NCBI GenBank assembly: GCA_009774625.1
Contig: VSOB01000047.1
Span: 1 to 22,433, forward strand
DNA from: Lachnospiraceae bacterium
GTDB lineage: Bacteria; Bacillota; Clostridia; Lachnospirales; Lachnospiraceae
Direction: 5' to 3'
DNA: 22,433 bases
Each line of letters opens with the position of its first letter. Within the stretch, counting starts at the first letter, position 1. The position numbers and the translations under genes were made by a program. This document shows positions 6,601 to 15,295 of the stretch, one piece after another. The notes below the pieces were generated by a model, which was not told where the DNA came from, made no database searches, and saw only the letters and a list, made by a program, of their open reading frames with translations.

Positions 6601-8087
6601 TACAGGGTAACACCCTGTTTAAAAATCGCAATATCATGAAAACCGGCTGCTTCGGACTTCACCTTCCGGCCCGATGCCGTATCCAGTACCAGTGCAAACA
6701 GCTCCTGCGCCGCTTCTTCCATCGTCTTACTCTCCACAATCCTGCCTGCATTAAAATCTATCCAGTCCGCCTTAAAGTCAGCCAGGGCAGTATTGGAAGC
6801 AATCTTCATCGTCGGTACCAATGTGGCAAAGGGTGTGCCTCTTCCTGTAGTAAAAAGCACCATCTGCGCACCGGATACTGCCAAAGCCGTAGACGCCACC
6901 AGATCATTGCCGGGTGCGGAAAGAAGATTCAGCCCTTTTTCTTTTACCCGCTCCCCATACTGCAGTACACCGCATACCGGAGCAGAGCCGGATTTCTGGG
7001 TACATCCCAGCGATTTATCCTCCAGCGTGGAAATACCGCCCTTTTTATTACCGGGAGAAGGGTTCTCATAAATCGTCTGATCATGGCGGATAAAATAATT
7101 TTTAAAATCATTGATCAGCTCCACAGTCGCCTGAAAGGTCTTTTCGTCCCTGCACCGATTCATCAGAAGGGTTTCTGCCCCAAACATTTCCGGCACCTCT
7201 GTCAGAATGGTCGTTCCTCCCTGCGCAATCAGCAGATCAGAAAACGCACCTACCACCGGATTGGCCGTGATACCGGAAAGTCCGTCGGAACCGCCGCATT
7301 TCATACCAATGACCAGATCAGATGCCGGGCAGCAGGTACGTTTGTCGCCTCTTGCCTCTTCATAGATCTGTCCGATCAGCCCCAGCGCTTCTTCTATTTC
7401 ATTTTCCACATCCTGACACTGCAGGAATTTGATACGTTTCGCGTCATAGGACCCGATATACTCCATCAAAACCGGTATGTTGCTGTTTTCACAGCCCAGC
7501 CCCAGGACCAGCACACCGGCGGCATTGGGATGATGGATCATATCCGCAAACACTTTCCGCGTATTTTCCTGATCTTCCCCCATCTGGGAACAGCCGTAAG
7601 GATGCTGAAAAGCGATGATGTCCTCCACGCCCGTTCCCAATGCATATTCCGACCTGGCTCTTGTCTCAATGGCACGGGCCACGGAATTGACACAGCCTAC
7701 CGTAGGCAGAATCCATATTTCATTCCGGATGCCGGTCTGCCCGTCCGCTCTCTTATATCCCTGAAATACAGCGCTTTCCTGCATCTCCACCGGTCTGTAA
7801 TCCGGTTCATACTGATATTCCAGCACTTCTCCCAGTGCGGTTCTCAGATTGTGCACATGCACCCAGGCACCCTTTCTGATAGCCTCTTTGGCATATCCGA
7901 TCCGTGCGCCGTATTTGATTACCGGCTCTCCTGCCTCCATATCAGTCAGTGCAAATTTATGTCCCTGGGGGATCTCCTCCAAAAGCTCCACACCTACGTC
8001 CCCGACCTGAAGTGTCATACCCTGTTCCAAAGGACGCAGCGCCACCGCCACTTTATCCGATGGATGAATCATTATAAAATCCTGCAT
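6600..8087 (-). CDS. uxaA: Altronate dehydratase UxaA
   Basis: Dehydrates D-altronate to 2-keto-3-deoxygluconate, the last step of the galacturonate branch. The 495-residue protein is full-length. An N-terminal SAF domain (about residues 1-95, with HPSDKVAVALRPLEQG and GARIGYA) is joined by a linker (GYKRADGQTGIRNE) to the catalytic domain. The latter contains the conserved Cys-rich motifs PTVGCVN, HPYGCSQMGED, GLGCENSN, GMKCGGSDG and SLGCTQKSG, expected to hold the iron cofactor. The start follows the uxaB stop by only 3 bases, with GAGGAA formed from the uxaB end, so translation is probably coupled. It is the last gene of the long minus-strand cluster. Confidence 0.96.
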   Translation of the reverse strand: MQDFIMIHPSDKVAVALRPLEQGMTLQVGDVGVELLEEIPQGHKFALTDMEAGEPVIKYGARIGYAKEAIRKGAWVHVHNLRTALGEVLEYQYEPDYRPVEMQESAVFQGYKRADGQTGIRNEIWILPTVGCVNSVARAIETRARSEYALGTGVEDIIAFQHPYGCSQMGEDQENTRKVFADMIHHPNAAGVLVLGLGCENSNIPVLMEYIGSYDAKRIKFLQCQDVENEIEEALGLIGQIYEEARGDKRTCCPASDLVIGMKCGGSDGLSGITANPVVGAFSDLLIAQGGTTILTEVPEMFGAETLLMNRCRDEKTFQATVELINDFKNYFIRHDQTIYENPSPGNKKGGISTLEDKSLGCTQKSGSAPVCGVLQYGERVKEKGLNLLSAPGNDLVASTALAVSGAQMVLFTTGRGTPFATLVPTMKIASNTALADFKADWIDFNAGRIVESKTMEEAAQELFALVLDTASGRKVKSEAAGFHDIAIFKQGVTL

Positions 8088-8090
8088 ATT

Positions 8091-9425
8091 CTATTCCTCT
8101 GCCGCCAGTATCGCATCATACGCTTTGTCCATACCGGCATTCTCAATCAGCCCATACCATCTTTCCACATCCGGCAAAAGAGCTGTCAAATCCTCACCCC
8201 AGTAGTCCTCTCTTTTCAAAATCTCCGCAACCGGAGCCGCTTTCATAAACGACATGATTTCTTCGCCGTCATTTGCATCATCCGTCCGATAAAATGCGAT
8301 CAGAGCTGCCAGGGAAAATACCAGCGCCTGAGGATAGCTGCCTTTCTGTTCTTTGTATTCCAGAATGGTAGGCAGTACTCTTGCCTTGAATTTGGAGACA
8401 GAATTCAGGGCTATGGACAGCAGAAGATGCCGGATAAACGGATTGGAAAACCGCTCCAGCACTGCCCCGCCAAACGCCCGGTTGTCCTCTGTATCCCCAA
8501 TGGTGGGAATAATCTCCTCAAAGATACACTTCTTCAAAAGTGCAGATACTTTCTCATCCTTCAGGCACTCTCCCACTGTTTCCAGCCCGTACAGATGCGC
8601 TCCCAATACCATAGAAGTATGGGCGCCGTTTAAAATCCGCACCTTTCTTTTCTTATAAGGATCCACATTATCCGTCCAGATCACATGAAAGCCCGCTTTC
8701 TGCAGAGGCAGCTCATCTTCATGATTGCCCTGGATCACCCACAAATGAAAAATCTCCGCCGTATCCATCATATTGTCCTGCTCTCCGATCCTTTCACAAA
8801 GGGCCGCATGCTCCTCTCTGGGAAAACCGGTTACGATACGGTCCACCAGTGTGGAACAGAAATCGTTTTCCTCATCCAGCCATGTACCGAAGCCTTCTTC
8901 CAGCCCCCAAAGCTCTGCATACTGTTTACAGCATTTCAAAAGCTCTTCACCGTTATGATCGATCAGCTCACAGGAAAGCACGATAAAGCCGGGCAGACCC
9001 AGTTGATACCGTTTGTAAAGAAGCTGTGTCAGCTTACCCGGAAACGATCTGGCCGGCTTATCCTCAAACCGGTTGTCCGGTACAAATTCGATCCCCGCCT
9101 CCGTGGTATTGGAAACAATAAACCGGAAATCCGGATTTTCTGCCAGCTTCATATAATCATCCTGCTCTGTATACGGATTAATGCAGCGGGAAATAATACT
9201 GATGCGGGTATGCTCATCCACTACCTGGCCATTCTCCACACCCCGCAGGAACAGATTATAGTCGCAGTTCTGCTGCATCAGCATATCGCACATTCCCTTT
9301 TCAATAGGCTGTACGATAACCACAGAACCGTCAAACAGGCCCTGATCCGCCAGTTTCTGGAAAAAATAATCTACAAATCCTCTTAAAAACCCGCCTTCTC
9401 CAAACTGTATGACTCTTTCTTTCAT
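8091..9425 (-). CDS. uxaB: Tagaturonate reductase (altronate oxidoreductase) UxaB
   Basis: NADH-linked reduction of D-tagaturonate to D-altronate in the galacturonate branch. The 444-residue product belongs to the mannitol dehydrogenase family. It has the N-terminal dinucleotide-binding IQFGEGGFLRGFVDYFF (6-22), a central SNTTEAG, and the catalytic region KKRKVRILNGAHTSMV, with an all-helical C-terminal domain. It is shorter than UxuB and has the FGEGGFLR pattern typical of UxaB rather than the GAGNIFRAY of fructuronate reductase. ATG at 9423-9425 is preceded by AAGGAGAA. It lies 32 bases after uxaC and 3 bases before uxaA. Confidence 0.94.
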   Translation of the reverse strand: MKERVIQFGEGGFLRGFVDYFFQKLADQGLFDGSVVIVQPIEKGMCDMLMQQNCDYNLFLRGVENGQVVDEHTRISIISRCINPYTEQDDYMKLAENPDFRFIVSNTTEAGIEFVPDNRFEDKPARSFPGKLTQLLYKRYQLGLPGFIVLSCELIDHNGEELLKCCKQYAELWGLEEGFGTWLDEENDFCSTLVDRIVTGFPREEHAALCERIGEQDNMMDTAEIFHLWVIQGNHEDELPLQKAGFHVIWTDNVDPYKKRKVRILNGAHTSMVLGAHLYGLETVGECLKDEKVSALLKKCIFEEIIPTIGDTEDNRAFGGAVLERFSNPFIRHLLLSIALNSVSKFKARVLPTILEYKEQKGSYPQALVFSLAALIAFYRTDDANDGEEIMSFMKAAPVAEILKREDYWGEDLTALLPDVERWYGLIENAGMDKAYDAILAAEE

Positions 9426-9457
9426 GATACATTCTCCTTCTGTTTTCCCGTCAATCC

Positions 9458-10885
9458 TTACTTGCGCAAAACTGCATCCGCATCCAGCGAAAATCCGAAA
9501 TAGCGAACCGCATTGCCATAGGAGATTCCCCGGATCAGTCTGCCCAGCGCTTCCTCATCATTGGGATATTCCCCGTTTTCCACCCATCCGCCAATCAGAT
9601 TACAGAGTATCCGTCTGAAATATTCATGGCGTGTATAGGACAGAAAGCTCCTGGAATCAGTCAGCATACCCAGGAAATTGCCCAAAAGCCCCAGATTTGC
9701 CAGGGAAACCATCTGTTCCGTCATTCCCTGTTTATGGTCATTGAACCACCAGGCGCTGCCCTGCTGTACCTTACCTACCGTATCTGCATTCTGGAAGCAT
9801 CCCAGAATCGTCCCGATGGCTGCATTGTCATTGGGATTCAGACTGTAAATAATAGTCTTGGGAAGGGTATCCGGCTCAGCCAGCGCATTCAGAAAATCAG
9901 CAAGCTGAGCAGAAGGCGCATAATTATTGATACAGTCCACGCCTGTATCAGGGCCAAGCTTCCGATAAATAAGCTGATTGTTATCCCGTTTTGCACCATA
10001 ATGAAGCTGCATCACCCAATTTTTTGCATGGTAGGCTTTTCCCATCTCTGTCATAAATCTTGTCTTGAACTGCAATTCCTCTGTGCGGCTGATCTCTCCT
10101 GCCAGAGCCTTTTGAAAGATCTGTTCGATCTCCTCGTCAGAAGCAGGCTCATACATCACATATTCCAGCGCATGATCAGAAACCGAACATCCTCTGGCAG
10201 CAAAATACTCCATTCGTGCCTGCAGAGCCTGTATCAGATCTGCAAAGGTCCTGATCTGCACACCGCTGGCCTCACTCAGCTTTCCTATGTAATCCGCATA
10301 GTCAGATTTCTCCGCATTCATTGCCTTATCAGGACGCCATGCCGGCAATACCTGCACTTCAAAACTGTCATCCTCTGCTATTTTTTCATGCCATTCCAGA
10401 GTATCCACCGGATCATCCGTAGTACAGATCAATGTCACGCCTGATCTGCGTATGATATTTCTGACACTCATATCATCTTTTTGCAGAGCTTCGTTGCACA
10501 GATTCCATACTTCCTCTGCTGTCTTTCCGTTCAATGCGCCATGATATCCAAAATACCGCTGCAGCTCCAGATGACTCCAGTGATACAGCGGATTGCCAAT
10601 GGCCTTTTCCAGAGTCTCCGCCCATTTCTGAAATTTTTCCCGATCGGTGGCATCGCCGGTAATATATTTCTCATCCACGCCATTGGAGCGCATCTGTCTC
10701 CATTTATAATGATCTCCACCCAGCCAGACCTGAGTAATATTGTCAAACTTCCGATCCTCTGCGATCTCACGGGGATTGATATGGCAGTGGTAGTCCAGGA
10801 TCGGTGTTACCTCTGCATATTCATGAAACAGCTTCCCGGCAGTTTCCGTTTCCAGCAAAAAATCCTTATCCATAAATGCTTTCAT
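9458..10885 (-). CDS. uxaC: Glucuronate (uronate) isomerase UxaC
   Basis: Isomerises D-glucuronate to D-fructuronate and D-galacturonate to D-tagaturonate, the first step of both branches. The 475-residue length is normal for this amidohydrolase-superfamily enzyme. Diagnostic segments are DYHCHINPREIAED (31-44, metal ligands His33 and His35), WLGGDHYKWRQMRSNGV, the HWSHLELQRYFG region, and SARSFLSYTRHEYFRRILC-like sequence near the C-terminus (here beginning DSRSFLSYTRHEYFRR). Start ATG at 10883-10885 has AAAGGAAG about 10 bases upstream; a second in-frame ATG four codons later is less likely. The 74 bases before it, up to the uxuB stop, hold no clear promoter. Confidence 0.97.
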   Translation of the reverse strand: MKAFMDKDFLLETETAGKLFHEYAEVTPILDYHCHINPREIAEDRKFDNITQVWLGGDHYKWRQMRSNGVDEKYITGDATDREKFQKWAETLEKAIGNPLYHWSHLELQRYFGYHGALNGKTAEEVWNLCNEALQKDDMSVRNIIRRSGVTLICTTDDPVDTLEWHEKIAEDDSFEVQVLPAWRPDKAMNAEKSDYADYIGKLSEASGVQIRTFADLIQALQARMEYFAARGCSVSDHALEYVMYEPASDEEIEQIFQKALAGEISRTEELQFKTRFMTEMGKAYHAKNWVMQLHYGAKRDNNQLIYRKLGPDTGVDCINNYAPSAQLADFLNALAEPDTLPKTIIYSLNPNDNAAIGTILGCFQNADTVGKVQQGSAWWFNDHKQGMTEQMVSLANLGLLGNFLGMLTDSRSFLSYTRHEYFRRILCNLIGGWVENGEYPNDEEALGRLIRGISYGNAVRYFGFSLDADAVLRK

Positions 10886-10959
10886 AATAAGTCAACTTCC
10901 TTTCTTATCATCATATACTTTTCATGGCATGTCTTGCCGTATCTGCATATAATCTGCAA

Positions 10960-12594
10960 TCACATTGTCACTGTTTTATGTGCGCCGTACAGTCTGTCCA
11001 GCAGTCTGGCCACTGCCCCGGTTCCCTGAATCATTTCCATAAACAGCGCTGTCACCTTTTCACCCAATACGGAATCGTTTAAGTCCACACCGAAAATATC
11101 TGCCCGCGACAGCAAAGGCGCAAGCAGTGCTTTTCCGTCATAAGCGCCGCCCAGCTTCACCTCTGCCAATACAGGCATCAGGGTATCCAGCAAAGGATCA
11201 GGGCTGGGGGTAAAGACATTGCCCTGATCATCCACTCCCATCAGATACCGGAGCCAGCCGGCAAATACCAGCGGAATCCCTTCCAGATCCTCTACCGAAA
11301 GCTTATCTGCCGCCATATAGGCTTTGATCGTCTCACCGAACCGGATGGAAAGTTTCTGAGAAGTATCCGTTGCGATTCTCTGCGGGGTATCCGGCATAAA
11401 CGGATTGGGAATCCGAAGGCCCAGCACCTCATCAATAAACCGGCGGGGTTCCAGAATCCCCGGATTGACTACGACAGGAAGCCCTTCCTGATAACCGATG
11501 CGTTCCACCAGAGCCTTCAGGGCAGGATTTTTCATTTCCTCGCTGATCAGTTCATATCCCAGCAGACATCCAAAGACTGCCAGTGTGGTATGCAGCGGAT
11601 TCAGACAGGTACATACCTTCATCTTTTCCACTTTATCCACTGTCTCCCGGTCGGTAAAGATTACCCCTGTCTGCTCCAGTGCAGGCCTGCCGTTAGGAAA
11701 TGCATCTTCGATCACCAGATACTGACATTCCTCCGCATTGACAAACGGGGCCACCCAGGTATTCTTTCCGGTTACCGCTTTCTCCAGCCCCTGGATCTTA
11801 TCCGCCTCCAGAATCGCCTCCACTTTCGGATCAGGGCGAGGGGTAATTTTGTCAATCATACTCCAGGGGAAAGACAAACAGGAAGCATCTTTTACATAGT
11901 CCAGAAATCCCGGCTCGGCCTTGCCGCTTTCGGTCCAGTCCTTTGCAAACGCCAGAACAGCCGCTTTTAATTTATCCCCGTTATGGGAACAGTTGTCCAT
12001 ACTCACGAGGGCCAGCGGCAGCCTTCCTTTCAGATAACGCTCATATACAAGTGCGCATACCTTACCCAGATAGCTTTCCGGCTTACCCGGACCATTTTCC
12101 AGATCCCGCTTCACTCCCGGAAGTATCTCTCCACGGCCGTCCACCAGACTGTAGCCCTTTTCCGTAATGGTAAAGCTGGCCATCTGCAGAGACGGGGCGG
12201 CAAAGATTTCTTTCAACGCAGTAAATTCCGATTCATTTTCACTGTCCAGAACCAGCGATTCCACAATACTGCCAATCACTGTTTTTTCCACTTCCCCACT
12301 GCTTTTCAGTGTCACCAGAATGCTGTAATTGTCATGCGGGCGATACATCTTTTCTATGATTTCATAATCAAATCCCTCCGCCACGATCAATCCGGTCTGA
12401 CTCTTACCCTCTTCCATAAGCTGCTGCATCAGATTGGCCTGATAGGCACGGAAGATATTACCGGCCCCAAAATGAATCCACTCCGGTTTCTTCTTTGTGG
12501 CTTCCCGCATTGCTTCTCTGTCATATTCCGGTACATGATATCCGGCTGCCTTCCAGGCAGCAACATCCATCAGTCCTTCTCTGTCTAATTTCAT
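10960..12594 (-). CDS. uxuB: Fructuronate reductase (mannonate oxidoreductase) UxuB
   Basis: Reduces D-fructuronate to D-mannonate with NADH in the glucuronate branch. The 544-residue protein is a long-form mannitol dehydrogenase-family enzyme. The N-terminal IHFGAGNIFRAYQANLMQQL (40-59) is the cofactor site, followed by SMDNCSHNGDKL and SFPWSMIDKITPRPD, with the catalytic region CTCLNPLHTTLAVFGCLLGY. It is a distant paralogue of uxaB in the same cluster, each serving one branch. ATG at 12592-12594 has AAGGAGGG just upstream, and uxuA ends 30 bases earlier. Confidence 0.96.
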   Translation of the reverse strand: MKLDREGLMDVAAWKAAGYHVPEYDREAMREATKKKPEWIHFGAGNIFRAYQANLMQQLMEEGKSQTGLIVAEGFDYEIIEKMYRPHDNYSILVTLKSSGEVEKTVIGSIVESLVLDSENESEFTALKEIFAAPSLQMASFTITEKGYSLVDGRGEILPGVKRDLENGPGKPESYLGKVCALVYERYLKGRLPLALVSMDNCSHNGDKLKAAVLAFAKDWTESGKAEPGFLDYVKDASCLSFPWSMIDKITPRPDPKVEAILEADKIQGLEKAVTGKNTWVAPFVNAEECQYLVIEDAFPNGRPALEQTGVIFTDRETVDKVEKMKVCTCLNPLHTTLAVFGCLLGYELISEEMKNPALKALVERIGYQEGLPVVVNPGILEPRRFIDEVLGLRIPNPFMPDTPQRIATDTSQKLSIRFGETIKAYMAADKLSVEDLEGIPLVFAGWLRYLMGVDDQGNVFTPSPDPLLDTLMPVLAEVKLGGAYDGKALLAPLLSRADIFGVDLNDSVLGEKVTALFMEMIQGTGAVARLLDRLYGAHKTVTM

Positions 12595-12624
12595 ATTCCC
12601 TCCTTGCGGCTTTCTGCCTGCACC

Positions 12625-13692
12625 CTATCGATGAGATTTTTCAATGGCTTCCCAGAGTCCGTTTAAATAGGCCGCACCCAGCGCTCTGTCATACAAACCG
12701 TAGCCCGGCATTGCCACCTCTCCCCATATCATCCGCCCATGATCGGGACGGACCGGACCGTCAAAACCGATCTCATACAGCGCCTTCATAATCTCATACA
12801 TGTCAAAGCTGCCGTCTGCGGACAAATGAGCCGCTTCCTCAAAATCTCCCGGATAATTGTGCTGCAGATTCCGTACATGTGCAAAATGGACACGCCCTTT
12901 CAGCGCACGGATCATCCCCGGCAGATCATTGTCCGGATTGGTTCCATAAGAACCGGAACAGAAGGTAACGCCATTATGAGGATTATCCACCATTTCCATC
13001 ATACGTTTTATATTGGTCAGATTGGTGATAATGCGGGGCAGCCCAAACACGCTCCATGCCGGATCGTCCGGGTGAATCGCCATATTGATGTCATACTTAT
13101 CACAGACGGGCATAATCGCTTCCAGAAAATATTTCAGATTGGCAAAGAGCTTTTCTTCGTCCACATCCTGATACATGGAAAACAGCTCCTTTGTCCGTTC
13201 CATCCGCTCCGGTTCCCATCCCGGCATCACATATCCGTTGGTATCACCGGAAATGGACGCAAACATTTTCTCCGGATCCAGCGCATCCACTGTCTCCTGA
13301 TGATACGCCAGGACTGTAGAACCGTCAGGACGCACTCTGGCCAGCTCAGTCCTTGTCCAGTCAAAGACCGGCATAAAATTGTAACAAACCATACGGATGC
13401 CTTCCTGCCCCAGCTTTTCCAATGTTTTTCTATAATTCTCAATATACTGATCTCTTTCCGGCAGACCGATCTTAATCGCATCATGGATATTCACGCTTTC
13501 AATCCCGGACACCCGAAGCCCGCTTGCTTCGACTTCCGCTTTCATAGCCCGGATTGCATCCAATTCCCATTCATCCCCCGGTGCGGTTTCATACAAAGTA
13601 GTGATGACCCCCTTTACTCCCGGTATCTGCCGAATCTGCTGCAATGTAACAGAATCTGATTTGCTCCCATACCAGCGCAACGTCATTTCCAT
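12625..13692 (-). CDS. uxuA: Mannonate dehydratase UxuA
   Basis: Dehydrates D-mannonate to 2-keto-3-deoxygluconate. The 355-residue TIM-barrel enzyme carries the family segments MTLRWYGSKSDSVTL, GVITTLYETAPGDEW, CYNFMPVFDWTRTEL and four motifs that supply metal ligands: IHPDDP, TFCSGSYG, HFAHVRN and RPDHGRM. No truncation is seen. ATG at 13690-13692 has an AAGGAGAGG site 8 bases away. It follows the KdgF-like cupin by 47 bases and precedes uxuB by 30, so the five uxu/uxa genes form one unit. Confidence 0.97.
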   Translation of the reverse strand: MEMTLRWYGSKSDSVTLQQIRQIPGVKGVITTLYETAPGDEWELDAIRAMKAEVEASGLRVSGIESVNIHDAIKIGLPERDQYIENYRKTLEKLGQEGIRMVCYNFMPVFDWTRTELARVRPDGSTVLAYHQETVDALDPEKMFASISGDTNGYVMPGWEPERMERTKELFSMYQDVDEEKLFANLKYFLEAIMPVCDKYDINMAIHPDDPAWSVFGLPRIITNLTNIKRMMEMVDNPHNGVTFCSGSYGTNPDNDLPGMIRALKGRVHFAHVRNLQHNYPGDFEEAAHLSADGSFDMYEIMKALYEIGFDGPVRPDHGRMIWGEVAMPGYGLYDRALGAAYLNGLWEAIEKSHR

Positions 13693-13739
13693 AGAACATA
13701 CCTCTCCTTCTTTTTATTTTTCATATCCAGTACAGTTCT

Positions 13740-14081
13740 TTATACAAAGTCTTTTCGCATCGGCGTAAAAATATCCAGCAAAATCCCTTTTTCCAGACAA
13801 ACGCATCCGTGAGGAATGCTATTCTTTTTCAGCATACTGTCGCCCGGATTGACAATCTGCTTTTCTCCGTTGATCTCAAATTCAAACTGACCGCTGACCA
13901 CATAGGTGATCTGTGTATGAGGATGCTGGTGCAGCGCACCTACCGCGCCTTTTTCAAAATGATTTTCCACCACCATCAATTCATCCGTATAGGATAAAAT
14001 CTTGCGCAGCACACCCGGCCCTGCATCCGTTCCGTCAATGGCCTCATTAAAATTCCAGATATTGTCTTTTTCTGTTTTCAT
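13740..14081 (-). CDS. kdgF: KdgF-like cupin, unsaturated uronate metabolism
   Basis: A 113-residue single cupin. HQHPHTQ (51-57) plus His91 in IPHG give a plausible metal site (His51, His53, Gln57, His91). The C-terminal LLDIFTPMRKDF has Asp103, Phe105 and Arg109, matching the spacing of the Asp/Phe/Arg residues I recall as functionally important in Yersinia KdgF. KdgF speeds conversion of 4,5-unsaturated uronates to linear 5-keto-4-deoxyuronate after pectin, alginate or similar lyases act. The ATG overlaps the MFS stop by 4 bases (ATGA), implying translational coupling and a shared substrate. An unrelated sugar-sensing cupin remains possible, but position and motif favour KdgF. Confidence 0.8.
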   Translation of the reverse strand: MKTEKDNIWNFNEAIDGTDAGPGVLRKILSYTDELMVVENHFEKGAVGALHQHPHTQITYVVSGQFEFEINGEKQIVNPGDSMLKKNSIPHGCVCLEKGILLDIFTPMRKDFV

Positions 14082-15280
14082 TCTCTTTTTCCTCCTGTCT
14101 GTTTCCCTATGTATATATTCAGCGCAATAATCAGCGCCAGATCAATCAATACCACAACCACTACCGAACTCATACCGTAGGCAATACCTGCCTGCTGGGC
14201 TATCCTGCCGATAATGGACGGCATCAGAATAGAACCAAGACTTGCAGATGTCAGGATAAAGCTCCATGCCATAGAATACTTCTGAATCAGCCGGCCGCAG
14301 AAAGATACTGTAGTGGGGTAAATGCCTGCCATACTATAGCCAAATCCCATAATGCCGATTATGATAGGAATGGTGGTTTTGCTGAATAACAGCCAGAAGA
14401 AAAAGCAGACAAATCCCGCTCCCATCAAAAGCAGCAGCCTTTCCTTTTTCACCCGTTCCGACGCCCAGGCCGTCGTCAGCCGACCGGCCAGCATCATAAT
14501 CCACAGCACACTGGCCATAAGCTGGGACAGAGAAGCGCTTAACAGCCCCGTATCCACAAAGTAAGTTATCAGCCATCCGATCACGCCCTGTTCCGCACAC
14601 AGATAGAAAAACAGGGTAAATGTGCAGATATAAAACAAAGGCTCCCGGAAAAAGCCGAAATGACCCCCTTCTTTTTTATGTTCGATCTGTTTCTCCTGCC
14701 CTGACGCTGCTTCCGTTTCCATCGGGATCAAAAAATATAAAATCCAGCTTACTATGCCTGCAAACACCATAAAATAGCAGGCATAAATCCAGTTTTCCCC
14801 GTTGCTTCTGGTCAAAGCTGTCAGAAAAATAGGAAAAGAAAACGCACCGATGGAAAACATGGCATGCAGCCCATTCAGAAATCCCGCCTTCCCCGGCGCC
14901 AGGTCGTTGACTGTAAAGTTGCCGAAATTGCTGGAAGCGCCCCTGGCCAGTCCTGTCATAAAAAAGGCAAGGGCCAGCGTCAGATTACTGCCTCCCGCCA
15001 GGATCAGCACATAAGAGAGTGCAAAGCAGGCGTTAAAGAGTAATATACTTTTTTTCCGCCCGATCAATACCGGCAGTGCACCTGCCGCAAAACTGGAAAT
15101 CAGATTGCCTACGGAATGCAGACTGACAATCATACCTGCAAAGGCATAATTCAATCCTCTGGATTCCCGGATAAAAGGCAGCAAAGACCCCAATGACAAC
15201 GCCAGCACACCGTTTAACATAAATGCCAGATACGTATAATACAGTCGTTTTTTCTCATCCGCGCTTTTCAAATAGCCCAT
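14078..15280 (-). CDS. MFS transporter, probable uronate or sugar carrier
   Basis: A 400-residue integral membrane protein with about 12 hydrophobic helices in two six-helix halves, separated by a charged loop (roughly residues 195-215, with EAASGQEKQIEHKKEGG). The loop after helix 2 has GRKKS, matching the MFS signature, and the N-terminal half resembles FucP/NagP-type sugar carriers. The substrate is not determined by sequence. Its overlap with the KdgF-like gene suggests import of unsaturated or saturated uronates or their oligomers. The start has GAGGAGC (within 15286-15292) formed beside the stop of the upstream DctP-like gene, 15 bases away. It would be a second uptake route beside the TRAP system. 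Confidence 0.88.
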   Translation of the reverse strand: MGYLKSADEKKRLYYTYLAFMLNGVLALSLGSLLPFIRESRGLNYAFAGMIVSLHSVGNLISSFAAGALPVLIGRKKSILLFNACFALSYVLILAGGSNLTLALAFFMTGLARGASSNFGNFTVNDLAPGKAGFLNGLHAMFSIGAFSFPIFLTALTRSNGENWIYACYFMVFAGIVSWILYFLIPMETEAASGQEKQIEHKKEGGHFGFFREPLFYICTFTLFFYLCAEQGVIGWLITYFVDTGLLSASLSQLMASVLWIMMLAGRLTTAWASERVKKERLLLLMGAGFVCFFFWLLFSKTTIPIIIGIMGFGYSMAGIYPTTVSFCGRLIQKYSMAWSFILTSASLGSILMPSIIGRIAQQAGIAYGMSSVVVVVLIDLALIIALNIYIGKQTGGKRE

Positions 15281-15295
15281 GTCTGCAAGCTCCTC

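Noticed and set aside
6531..8633. A 700-codon open frame on the plus strand opposite uxaA and the uxaB 3' end
   Set aside because: Its translation is rich in Cys, His, Arg and Gln with no recognisable domain, has no suitable ribosome binding site, and lies over two unmistakable genes. It is a by-product of their codon bias.
12739..13659. A 306-codon plus-strand open frame opposite uxuA
   Set aside because: It is antisense to a full-length UxuA with all motifs, and the translation resembles no family. Shadow frame.
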